Positions 8,475 to 16,654 of a DNA stretch of 64,000 bases are shown in pieces (position 1 is the first letter of the stretch; every line of letters starts with the position of its first letter). The notes under the pieces are model-generated. The model saw only the letters and a list, made by a program, of their open reading frames with translations, was not told the origin of the DNA and ran no database searches. Source of the DNA: Pyrococcus kukulkanii. GTDB lineage: Archaea; Methanobacteriota_B; Thermococci; Thermococcales; Thermococcaceae. Location of the stretch: assembly GCF_041647995.1 (NCBI RefSeq), contig NZ_JARRIB010000005.1, positions 1 to 64,000 on the forward strand. Direction: 5' to 3'. The translations under genes and the position numbers were made by a program.

Positions 8475-9587
8475 ATGAAGTACGAAGTCCTTATAATTGG
8501 TGGAGGGCCGGTGGGAAACTACTTGGCAACATTGTTGGCAGGAAAGATGGACGTTGCCGTTGTTGAGAGAAAAGGCCACTTCGGAGGTAAGGCCTGCACG
8601 GGCATAATTGGAGCGGAGATGTACGAAGGCTTAGGACTGCCCGAAAAGGCCATTTTAAATGCGTTTAATGGGGCATTTTTCATATCAAAAAAGACCGTAT
8701 TCGAGGTAAGTAGGAAAACTCCCCAAGCATATTTGGTTGATAGGAAGATCCTAGAGAGAGAACTCGCAAAGAGAGCCATGAAGAGGGGGGCAGAGTACTA
8801 CATGGCGACAAGCTTCCTAGGATTTAGAAATGGGAAGGCAGTAGTGCAACACCTTGACTCCAAATTTGAGATAGAGGCAAAGTTTTACGTTGGAGCAGAT
8901 GGAATGAACAGCACCGTAGCGAGAGAAATTGGGGCGAGAACTGATGGAGAAGTATTGAAGGGATGGGAAGTAGAAGTCCTGGGAAACTTTAGGAGAGATA
9001 GAGTTGAAGTATGGGTGAATAAAGATCTCAATCCAGAGTTCTTCTTCTGGGTTGCCCCTATAAACGAGGAGGAGGCAAGAGTAGGGACTTTCGGTTCTGT
9101 TGATTCCTTGGCAAAGTTCCTCAAGCTGAGAAGGTTGAATGGGGGTAGGATACTTGAATTCAAAACGGGGGCCGTGATCCTAGGATGGAGGAGGCCATGG
9201 GTTAAGGGGAATGTCGCCCTCTTAGGGGATGCCGCCCTTCAGATAAAGCCAACAACCGCCGGTGGAATAGTCTTTGGAGCGTACTGTGCGAGGGTTTTGG
9301 CGAAGGGTATATTGAATGGGGACATCTCAAGGTACGAGAGGGAGTGCTCTTGGGTTAGAAATCAGATAAGCTTTGGATTGAGGGTGAGGAAACTCTTCAG
9401 GAAAATGTCCCAGGAGAACATTGAGGAAGTATTCGACGTGCTGTCAAGCGAAGAGGCAAGGGAGATAATAGAGAGGAGCGCGAACTTTGACGATCACGTC
9501 CAAACTGTAAAAGCTATTCTAAAAAGCCCAAGACTTCTTGCCAAGCTTATAAGGATAAGCCCCATGATACTGAGGATGCTCGTCTGA
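8475..9587 (+). CDS. FAD-dependent geranylgeranyl-reductase-like protein
   Basis: 370 residues of the geranylgeranyl reductase flavoprotein family. Residues 4-17 form the FAD dinucleotide fold (VLIIGGGPVGNYLA), followed by GKACTGIIG, a Cys-containing loop near residue 42 seen in the family, VGADGMNSTVAREIGA (about 138-153) and the second FAD motif LLGDAALQIKPTTAGGI (about 250). The archaeal digeranylgeranylglycerophospholipid reductase saturates the isoprenoid chains of membrane lipids; this paralog could do so or act on another polyprenyl compound. It is transcribed alone, divergent from the surface protein upstream and convergent with the LSm-like gene 3 bp downstream. Confidence 0.85.
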   Translation: MKYEVLIIGGGPVGNYLATLLAGKMDVAVVERKGHFGGKACTGIIGAEMYEGLGLPEKAILNAFNGAFFISKKTVFEVSRKTPQAYLVDRKILERELAKRAMKRGAEYYMATSFLGFRNGKAVVQHLDSKFEIEAKFYVGADGMNSTVAREIGARTDGEVLKGWEVEVLGNFRRDRVEVWVNKDLNPEFFFWVAPINEEEARVGTFGSVDSLAKFLKLRRLNGGRILEFKTGAVILGWRRPWVKGNVALLGDAALQIKPTTAGGIVFGAYCARVLAKGILNGDISRYERECSWVRNQISFGLRVRKLFRKMSQENIEEVFDVLSSEEAREIIERSANFDDHVQTVKAILKSPRLLAKLIRISPMILRMLV

Positions 9588-9590
9588 CAA

Positions 9591-9782
9591 CTAAACCGGA
9601 TTCCCTTGTTGAACCTCAATGTAGGCGATTGCTTTCTTGTTCACGATGAATACTTTCCCATCTTTGGTGAGTACTAGGATGAAGTTGTCATCAAGGCACT
9701 TGATCTTTCCAACTATTACTTCGCCAGATAAAACCTTAATAATCCCACTAATATTATTCAGACTGAACTTCTTCTCCTTCAC
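9591..9782 (-). CDS. LSm/Hfq-like small RNA-binding protein
   Basis: 63 residues. The core (about 13-58) reads as an Sm fold: LSGEVIVGKIKCLDDNFILVL, then KDGKVFIVNKKAIAYIEV. The last block resembles the Sm2 segment of Hfq, where (Y/K)KHAIS precedes the final strand, so it may be an Hfq-type rather than the usual archaeal SmAP1 protein. Such proteins form hexameric or heptameric rings binding U- or A-rich RNA. The start is a GTG at 9782, one base after a run of ten G on the coding strand, with no ordinary Shine-Dalgarno between them. It is convergent with the gene at 8475 and opens the accessory island. Function is inferred from short motifs only. Confidence 0.6.
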   Translation of the reverse strand: MKEKKFSLNNISGIIKVLSGEVIVGKIKCLDDNFILVLTKDGKVFIVNKKAIAYIEVQQGNPV

Positions 9783-9783
9783 G

Positions 9784-9793
9784 CCCCCCCCCC
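9784..9793. repeat. Homopolymer C10 (G10 on the coding strand) at a start codon
   Basis: Ten consecutive C on the plus strand immediately upstream of the GTG start of the LSm-like gene. It is the longest homopolymer of G or C I noticed in the window. Flanking arms GTTGCCAAGAT (9794-9804) and ATCTGGCAAC (9845-9854) are near-complementary and enclose the leader. Confidence 0.8.
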
Positions 9794-9912
9794 GTTGCCA
9801 AGATTTCTCCTGAAAGGTAATTAACGGGGCGAAATAAAAACTTTATCTGGCAACTTCACGTTATTTTATCTCTGCTAATATTGCAGTTCTACAGTAGAAA
9901 AGTTTATAGGGG

Positions 9913-10143
9913 ATGAAGTTCTGCTGTATGATGGTGGTGTTAGTGTGGAGGGTGAAGGTTCACAAGCACATCAAGAGGCAAAGGAAGAAAGGTAAGGTTT
10001 ACAACGTCGAGCAGAAGATAATCTACGTCCCCTCAAAGGCTAATGTTGGAGAGGAAGTTTACATCCTAACTCCAGAGGAACTCCAGGAGATACTAAGCCT
10101 AATTCCAGAAAAGAGAAGGCCAAAGTGGCTGGTGGTGGAATGA
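9913..10143 (+). CDS. Small basic protein of unknown function, first gene of an overlapping pair
   Basis: Up to 76 residues; the compositionally ordinary part is VKVHKHIKRQRKKGKVYNVE through KANVGEEVYILTPEELQEIL. The N-terminus is uncertain: ATG at 9913, ATG ATG at 9928, or a GTG near 9946 preceded by GGTGGTG. A TATA-like AAAAGTTTATAGG ends at 9909, so the 9913 start would be too close to it and a later start is more likely. The stop overlaps the ATG of the next gene as ATGA. The strand-turn pattern around YNVEQKIIYVPSKANVGEEV loosely recalls AbrB-like antitoxins but is not convincing. Unrecognised. Confidence 0.6.
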   Translation: MKFCCMMVVLVWRVKVHKHIKRQRKKGKVYNVEQKIIYVPSKANVGEEVYILTPEELQEILSLIPEKRRPKWLVVE

Positions 10144-10604
10144 GCTGGCTGATCTTCGTTGATAAATCGGACGAGGGAAATTATTCCTACATATCCCTCC
10201 TAATAATCAGGGACTCAAATAAGGGGAAGGTGTACAACAATATAGTCAAGTGGGTCAAGCACAGTAGAAAGCTTGGGAAGAGGAAGACTAAGTACTTTAA
10301 CGACTTCTCAAACCGCTATTCCCCCTTACTCCCACTGATAGAGGTTTCAAGAGCGTATTCATACAAAAAAGGATCCCAAATTCCAAGCGTTGTGTTCATG
10401 AAAATTGATAAGTATTATGACGACTTCACAATAATAGTCGTTGATGACAAACTAGTGAAAGCCTTCCAAAAGAGGTATGGAAAGGACAAGGTTCTAATAG
10501 AAGGCAAACTGACAGATAAACAGCTGAAAAAGATCATGGAACTTGCGGATAACCTGTGCAATTACTTAAGGCTCAATAAGAGCTTAGAACCAGTATGGAA
10601 GTGA
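10140..10604 (+). CDS. Hypothetical protein, possible RNase H-like/DUF3800-type fold
   Basis: 154 residues from the ATG that overlaps the preceding stop (ATGA). It opens WLIFVDKSDEGNYSYISLLI, a hydrophobic strand with acidic residues like the first strand of DUF3800 and other RNase H-like proteins, and later has a strand TIIVVDDKLVKAF with two Asp that could complete an acidic site, then a helical C-terminus. A small basic partner translated just ahead of it suggests a toxin-antitoxin or defence pair. Fold and activity are inference from weak similarity. Confidence 0.6.
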   Translation: MSWLIFVDKSDEGNYSYISLLIIRDSNKGKVYNNIVKWVKHSRKLGKRKTKYFNDFSNRYSPLLPLIEVSRAYSYKKGSQIPSVVFMKIDKYYDDFTIIVVDDKLVKAFQKRYGKDKVLIEGKLTDKQLKKIMELADNLCNYLRLNKSLEPVWK

Positions 10605-10679
10605 GAAGCCGCCAACTCCGCCCCCAACGGGGCTTCATGCCAGTGCGGCTCATCGCCCGCTCATTACCAATTCTCACGG
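10598..10679. other. Nested inverted repeats, candidate structured RNA or terminator
   Basis: Three sets of complementary arms nest within about 80 bp: GTGAGAA with TTCTCAC outermost, GCCGC with GCGGC inside it, and GCCCC with GGGGC as the inner hairpin (loop CAAC). The outer arm overlaps the stop codon of the preceding gene. The element is far more GC-rich than its surroundings. It lacks a T-run, so a simple intrinsic terminator is not obvious, and no box C/D or ACA pattern is clear. A TATA-like GGGATATATAAAC follows at about 10702-10714. Confidence 0.5.
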
Positions 10680-10781
10680 GCTCAATATTGGTATATACTA
10701 GGGATATATAAACATTCTGCCAGCCACCTGCCACCACGACACCCGCCGAAAGCCCACTCCCTGTTCATTTTAGCCAAATGA

Positions 10782-10982
10782 ATGAACATATTTGGACAGG
10801 CAAGAAGCGAGGGGAGGGCTTCTTCAAATGCAGCGTTTACGCAGCGTGATAGGATCTACTCCAGGATTCTGGAGAGAACCAAAAGGGCTGCATATTCAAA
10901 AGGCTATGAGAGGGCTCAAATTCTCAAAAGCGAGAACGAGAGAGCGAGAAAAATCGTCGAAAATTACGAGCAAAAGAGGTAA
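10782..10982 (+). CDS. Doubtful small ORF
   Basis: 66 residues in the frame ending IVENYEQKR, with a helical, charged C-terminal half (RILERTKRAAYSKGYERAQI). It starts just after the TTCATTT-TAGCC-AAATGAA inverted repeat (about 10768-10786) and has no good ribosome binding site. An overlapping frame (10792-10995) is equally open, so this could be a gene remnant. Listed because nothing else explains the segment. Confidence 0.3.
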   Translation: MNIFGQARSEGRASSNAAFTQRDRIYSRILERTKRAAYSKGYERAQILKSENERARKIVENYEQKR

Positions 10983-11110
10983 GAGAAGTGCATGAGGGTG
11001 CAAACACTATAAAGCCAATAATATTTCAAAGGTGTAAAATTTAATAAAGATCCTTGGAGCTGGAGGTAAGATTAAATACACAACAAATCAATATAAAGAT
11101 GGTGTGAAAG

Positions 11111-11872
11111 ATGGCAATTACTACATTTGCTCAAGCCATGGAGGGAGCGTATTATGGATATAAACTTGGAAAAGATATTCTGGATGATTTTAGACGCTCT
11201 TCAAAGTTGCCTCTTGGAAAAGATATATATGTGACTTTTGTATTAGTCACGATATTCAAAGAGAGATCCTGGCCAAAATTTAAAGAAGTTGAGGATGAAG
11301 TAATAAAAGTTCTTCACAAATATAACTTTAACAAGAGTAAAGGAACTCTAACATTGGACATTTCTGGAAGAAAAGTTGAATGTGCTGTTGAATATCAAAT
11401 TAAGACGAACTTCCTACTACCTTTTGATGAGAGTATCTTTCCCATATCTGGAGAAGACTACGAAGATTTGGCCGAGGAAATATATGATTTGGCAATTGCC
11501 ACAGACTTAACAGTCTTCATAATTCCGGATCTAAGGAAACTCTCAAAAGAAGAGAGCAAAAGAGTCATGAGAGACATTTTAAGCATCTTAGAAAATCTGA
11601 AATCAAAACTCCAAGAAAAGTTTGTAGTTAAAAAAAGCATCATACGACTGAAACTCCAATTTGAGGACGAAAAAACAGCTAAGGAAGTTTACACTAAACT
11701 CAAAGAAGTTATTTCCTCAAAAAATATAGCTACACTTGCACACATTTCTGAACCGACCCGTACAATGGAAACTGTAGAGATAAACATCCGAAATGCTGAC
11801 GCTGGAGTAATCGAAGCTTTATTCTCTATAAAGTTTAGGAGGTTCCCCCTATGGGGAAAAGTTGCAAAATAG
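11111..11872 (+). CDS. Unknown protein, first gene of a two-gene unit
   Basis: 253 residues, no signal peptide or membrane segment. A short N-terminal region with YYGYKLGKDILDDFRRSSKL is followed by alternating strands and helices, including IYDLAIATDLTVFIIPDLRK and a C-terminal RNADAGVIEALFSIKFRRF. It begins with ATG preceded by GGTGTGA. The end overlaps the next gene by 22 bp. The AT-rich third positions and AAA/GAA-rich codon use differ from the housekeeping genes, which favour AGG and GAG. I recognise no family. Position in the island suggests an element-encoded or defence-related role, which is inference. Confidence 0.75.
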   Translation: MAITTFAQAMEGAYYGYKLGKDILDDFRRSSKLPLGKDIYVTFVLVTIFKERSWPKFKEVEDEVIKVLHKYNFNKSKGTLTLDISGRKVECAVEYQIKTNFLLPFDESIFPISGEDYEDLAEEIYDLAIATDLTVFIIPDLRKLSKEESKRVMRDILSILENLKSKLQEKFVVKKSIIRLKLQFEDEKTAKEVYTKLKEVISSKNIATLAHISEPTRTMETVEINIRNADAGVIEALFSIKFRRFPLWGKVAK

Positions 11873-12588
11873 TAAAAGTAAAACCCCTACACCTTGGGAA
11901 CCTCTTAGACCTTCTTGCCCCCGAAACGACTATTGACTATGACGAAATCCCCATACAGAGAAACGACTTGGATTTAAGCCTAATCAACAATGACCCCAAA
12001 CTTTACACAAAGATAATATCTAGGGAAGAATACAATGAATTGGGAGTAGAGTTCAAAGCAAAAATTGAAAGCTGGATGACAGTAGAAAGCGCAGGCAGAT
12101 TAATAGCGCTAAAACCTGCTAACAAGATCACATTCTTTATATACACTGCAGAGAAAGTTGAAGGTTTTATGGCCATCTTTACGAAAGGCAAACTTCTCAA
12201 AGGCCTCATAGCTACAATTAGCAAACTCTTAGGAACCACAGATTGGTATTACGACGTTACGTTCAACATCCACGAAAATGAAGAAGTTCTTAGAAGAGAG
12301 TTTGGCAACTTCAGCAGATTTTACACAAGAGACATGGATCATGAGCTAGTAAAAAACGCCGCAGTCGGAGGGATACGTCTAGAAGACTCTCCCGATTACC
12401 GTAGATTCCTCGAAGAATACGGCGGCTACCTTTCTGTTCTCTTCATAGACTATGGCGGACTAGAAATCATGCTTTCTAGTAGTGGGCGCATATGGAGCCC
12501 CAAAAAAGAATTCGAAGAAAGAAAATACGAAATAATCAAAGACCTCCTTATCAGACTCGAAGAAATAGGAGTACTTGAATATCACTAA
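11851..12588 (+). CDS. Unknown protein, second gene of a two-gene unit
   Basis: 245 residues. ATG at 11851 follows AGGAGG inside the end of the upstream gene, so translation is probably coupled. It contains a short TIDYDEIPIQRNDLDLSLIN stretch, a hydrophobic FMAIFTKGKLLKGLIATISK segment that could be a buried helix rather than a membrane span, and YGGYLSVLFIDYGGLEIMLS near residue 200. Codon use is AT-biased like its partner. No known family is recognised. The pair has no similarity I can see to either neighbour. Confidence 0.75.
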   Translation: MGKSCKIVKVKPLHLGNLLDLLAPETTIDYDEIPIQRNDLDLSLINNDPKLYTKIISREEYNELGVEFKAKIESWMTVESAGRLIALKPANKITFFIYTAEKVEGFMAIFTKGKLLKGLIATISKLLGTTDWYYDVTFNIHENEEVLRREFGNFSRFYTRDMDHELVKNAAVGGIRLEDSPDYRRFLEEYGGYLSVLFIDYGGLEIMLSSSGRIWSPKKEFEERKYEIIKDLLIRLEEIGVLEYH

Positions 12589-12664
12589 CTATTCATCACT
12601 CCTTAATCTATTCTTTACTACTTTTATAAGTAACTCATTTGCATGCTCACGCAAAAGTTAAGAC

Positions 12665-12683
12665 GTTTAAAAACGTTTTAAAC
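12665..12683. promoter_or_regulatory. Perfect inverted repeat, probable operator
   Basis: GTTTAAAA-ACG-TTTTAAAC, 8 bp arms and a 3 bp centre. It lies about 35 bp downstream of a TATA-like TTTTATAAG (12622-12630) and about 50 bp upstream of the AbrB-family start codon, close to the expected transcription start. That position suits a repressor site, most simply autoregulation by the AbrB-domain protein. Confidence 0.55.
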
Positions 12684-12732
12684 AAAAAACATAAACATGT
12701 TAGAAAACATAAGGAGCAAAGGCGGTGAGCAC

Positions 12733-13107
12733 ATGGACACTAACAAAGAACAGGGGAAAGAAACAAGAGAACCATTAGCGAAGTTTCAGGCTAGGATAGA
12801 TAGGGATGGAAGGCTAATTATCCCGAGGTACATCAGAGATGCCTTGAATATCGAACAGGGCGATTATGTCAAGATAATACTAAGGAAAATCAATGTAAAC
12901 CTTGAGGAAAGGACTATATATGTACTTAACCAGGCTCAGGTAATTTCGAAAGTTGGAAGAAAAGGAGCAGTTCACATCCCAAATGACCTTAGGGGGGACT
13001 TAAACATTCAGCCAGACGAACTTGTTGAGGTTATACTACTTGACTTCTACAAGAGAAAAGTTCCTGATGAAAACACTCAATTCAAGTATGTTTTTTTGAA
13101 CGTTTAA
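12733..13107 (+). CDS. AbrB/SpoVT-family regulator with two swapped-hairpin domains
   Basis: 124 residues from the ATG at 12733, chosen because GGCGGTGA sits 5 bp upstream; an ATG 36 bp earlier has no such site. Two AbrB-like beta-hairpin units occur in tandem: FQARIDRDGRLIIPRYIRDA with LNIEQGDYVKIIL (about 18-55), and ISKVGRKGAVHIPNDLRGDL with LNIQPDELVEVIL (about 75-110). Each has the basic turn plus IP helix start used for DNA binding. Unlike a toxin-paired antitoxin it lacks a toxin-binding tail and a toxin neighbour, so a transcriptional regulator is more likely. Confidence 0.8.
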   Translation: MDTNKEQGKETREPLAKFQARIDRDGRLIIPRYIRDALNIEQGDYVKIILRKINVNLEERTIYVLNQAQVISKVGRKGAVHIPNDLRGDLNIQPDELVEVILLDFYKRKVPDENTQFKYVFLNV

Positions 13108-13127
13108 TATATACATGTATATATTAA
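13104..13127. repeat. 24-bp perfect palindrome
   Basis: TTAATATATACA followed by its exact reverse complement, with no spacer. It overlaps the TAA stop of the AbrB-domain gene. The AT-only stem with a CATG centre could be a terminator, an operator or a recombination/replication site; no T-run follows. Confidence 0.7.
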
Positions 13128-13510
13128 TTCGAGAAAAAGAAGAAAGAAGAAAGTATTTTGCCAATGTTTTCTTCCCTCAGACAGGCGATTTTTTTGTGAA
13201 GTTAATTCATGTATCCAAAAATTCAAGCTGATTTAACTGCCTAAAGTAATGCATATTTTGTAGAAAAAAGCCCTCTAAAGGGTTTTTATTTTTGTTCATT
13301 CTATTACGCTAAGAAGTTGTATATCAGACTTGATGAAATTATCTTGCCTAATAGTGTTTGTTCTGAGTTTATGTATCCAAAAATTTGGTCAATTGTGTTC
13401 ATTATGCAACAAGTTTGACCACAACAAAGCTTATAAGTTTTCCTTCCGTATGGTTTATGGAACTAAGTTCCATACATGGCCATAAGTCCCATAATCTTAA
13501 GGTGATGAAA
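13128..13510. other. Noncoding stretch with direct repeats, hairpin and promoter
   Basis: No credible gene is seen in this 383 bp. It holds a 15-bp direct repeat ATGTATCCAAAAATT at 13209-13223 and 13371-13385 (162 bp apart), a hairpin with T-run AAAAAGCCCT...AGGGTTTTT at 13264-13287 that looks like a transcription terminator, and a promoter-like AAAGCTTATAAG near 13426-13437 for the gene at 13511. The long leader between these may be regulatory. Confidence 0.5.
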
Positions 13511-13672
13511 ATGGCAAGGAGAAGGAAATATGAGGCAATAAGGCGCGTTGAATTCTTACTTCCTCCAGATAGAGTTGCTGAGATTGAAAAAGCCAAAGGA
13601 AAGAAGTCCTGGGGCGAATTTATTTGGGAACTCTGGACGTTTTGGAAAAGCCACTTTAGGAACGGTGTCTAA
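13511..13672 (+). CDS. Small basic protein of unknown function
   Basis: 53 residues, MARRRKYEAIRRVEFLLPPD then a helix KAKGKKSWGEFIWELWTFWK. ATG at 13511 is chosen over the in-frame ATG at 13505 because AAGGTG lies 6 bp upstream. The RRVEFLLPPDRVAEIEK strand-helix arrangement followed by a second helix would fit a ribbon-helix-helix DNA-binding protein. The stop overlaps the start region of the nuclease-like gene by 1 bp spacing, so the two are coupled. RHH assignment is tentative. Confidence 0.6.
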   Translation: MARRRKYEAIRRVEFLLPPDRVAEIEKAKGKKSWGEFIWELWTFWKSHFRNGV

Positions 13673-13673
13673 A

Positions 13674-14233
13674 ATGAGGTATAGTAGGCGCCCTGGGCCA
13701 GGAAGGCCCCGAAAGTATGGGGAAGATTTAAAGAAACTTCAAGCCCATGTACCTGAATCTACTTATGATGCTTCGTATGAGATGAAAGAGACTCTTAAGG
13801 AGGTTCATCCTCATGTATGGCTTAATGGAAACAATGAAAAGCTTGAGTTTGATCTCCTAATTATTTTGAGAAATAGGAAGGGGCATGCTAGGAGGATCGG
13901 AGTTGAGTTTAAGGAGGGGATGTTAAGAAGGTTCTTGCCCAAGCAATTGCAAGGCAACCTTATGTTGATTACATGTACATCGCCACTAGATCCTGGGTTA
14001 CGCTTGACTGTGAAGATCTTTTTGTCATGGGTTACTATGGGATTGGATGGGTGGTTTGGGAGGAGGGCTTTGCTAAGATGATTGTCTCAGCTAAGTATCA
14101 CTCTCCAGCAAGTTCTCTTGAGTATATGATCGAGAGAGCGGTTAAGATTAAGGTTGAAGAGGAGTTTTCAAAGCTCTTCCCCAGGAAGAAGGATCTTAAT
14201 TTGGAGGTGTGGCTGGGGGGTGTTAGGGTATGA
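13674..14233 (+). pseudogene. PD-(D/E)XK nuclease-like protein, interrupted by a -1 frameshift
   Basis: The ATG at 13674 opens a frame with a basic N-terminus (RRPGPGRPRKYGEDLKKL). Then FDLLIIL and RIGVEFKEG carry the D...ExK arrangement of PD-(D/E)XK nucleases (about residues 65-85). In the GGGG run at 13916-13919 the frame must shift by -1 (one G missing) to continue DVKKVLAQAIARQPYVDYMY, ATRSWVTLDCEDLFVMGYYG and a C-terminus to 14233. The rejoined product is about 186 residues. The lesion lies just after the catalytic lysine, so the truncated product keeps the acidic residues but loses the core helix. It could be decay, programmed frameshifting or a base-calling error. Confidence 0.6.
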
Positions 14234-14337
14234 TATTAAGTGGGCATACTAACATGCTGAGGTCACAGTTGTGCCTTGATTTCTGTGATATTTTCTTTGA
14301 CTTGCAAGCAACCTTGTATGAGGGGAAGTATTTAAAA

Positions 14338-14356
14338 GCACAAAAAAACTTTGTGC
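14338..14356. promoter_or_regulatory. Operator-like inverted repeat 1 of the winged-helix gene
   Basis: GCACAAA-AAAAC-TTTGTGC, perfect 7-bp arms, starting right at the end of a TATA-like TATTTAAAAG (14329-14338). The same half-site recurs at 14427-14442. Confidence 0.55.
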
Positions 14357-14426
14357 TATAAGCTCCACGGTTCGTGGGAGAAAAACGCTCTCAGAAACCT
14401 TCTTTTTCCGAAATGCTCAACTCTCA

Positions 14427-14442
14427 CACAAAAGAATTTGTG
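14427..14442. promoter_or_regulatory. Operator-like inverted repeat 2 of the winged-helix gene
   Basis: CACAAA-AGAA-TTTGTG, perfect 6-bp arms, about 20 bp before the start codon, followed by a further half-site CCACACAAAGG that overlaps the ribosome binding site. A leader hairpin (CTCCACG...CGTGGGAG) lies between repeats 1 and 2. Both sites fit autoregulation by the downstream winged-helix protein. Confidence 0.5.
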
Positions 14443-14462
14443 CCCACACAAAGGTAGTGAAT

Positions 14463-14780
14463 ATGAACTGGCTTGAGAAAGTCATAAGGTATGGTATGCT
14501 AAGGAGGGAAAAGCTCGTAGTTGAGAACATACTTGAAAAACTCAAGTATGAATATGATGGACAGCTATTCAGGGGAAACTTGAAGAAATTTGTTCAAGAA
14601 GTAGCTAAAACCTCGGGCGTTCACACAAACACGGTTTACTATGTGATTAGACGCCTAAAGGAGCTCGGTATTCTTGAGGAAGCAATCGTCAACGGCAAGG
14701 ATTACATAGTCCTCTCAAAGCGCTTCTCAAGCCGGATGATTAAACTAGGAAGAGAATATTCAGAATGGCTAAAGACCTAG
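14463..14780 (+). CDS. Winged-helix DNA-binding protein
   Basis: 105 residues. A basic N-terminal helix region is followed by a winged helix: FVQEVAKTSGVHTNTVYYVI (recognition helix about 50-68) and RRLKELGILEEAIVNGKDYI (wing). ATG at 14463 is chosen because AAAGGTAG lies a few bases upstream; a GTG at 14457 overlaps that site. It is likely an element-encoded repressor. Two inverted repeats with CACAAA half-sites lie in its promoter and leader. Confidence 0.75.
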   Translation: MNWLEKVIRYGMLRREKLVVENILEKLKYEYDGQLFRGNLKKFVQEVAKTSGVHTNTVYYVIRRLKELGILEEAIVNGKDYIVLSKRFSSRMIKLGREYSEWLKT

Positions 14781-14848
14781 ATTCCAGAGGTGATCCCCAT
14801 GGTAGTCAATATATACTCCATAGGTCCTGCTGATAATAGTGGGTCACA

Positions 14849-16577
<1,729 letters not shown>

Positions 16578-16654
16578 AAGCAGGAAAAAATTTAAACCTT
16601 TGCTCGGTGTCAGGGGCCGATTAGGTCATCACAGCTCAGCTACCTACCCTCTCT

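Noticed and set aside
10792-10995. Alternative 67-residue frame overlapping the 10782 ORF
   Set aside because: No ribosome binding site, unusual Arg/Lys/Ser composition, and it is no better than the competing frame.
13104-13510. Short CRISPR-like array
   Set aside because: Only one pair of 15-bp repeats 162 bp apart; no regular repeat-spacer pattern occurs here or elsewhere in the window.
16590-16640. Second C/D-box sRNA upstream of glkA (GTGATGA ... CTGA on the minus strand)
   Set aside because: Only one C-like and one D-like box are present; no C' or second D box follows, and the segment overlaps the glkA promoter.
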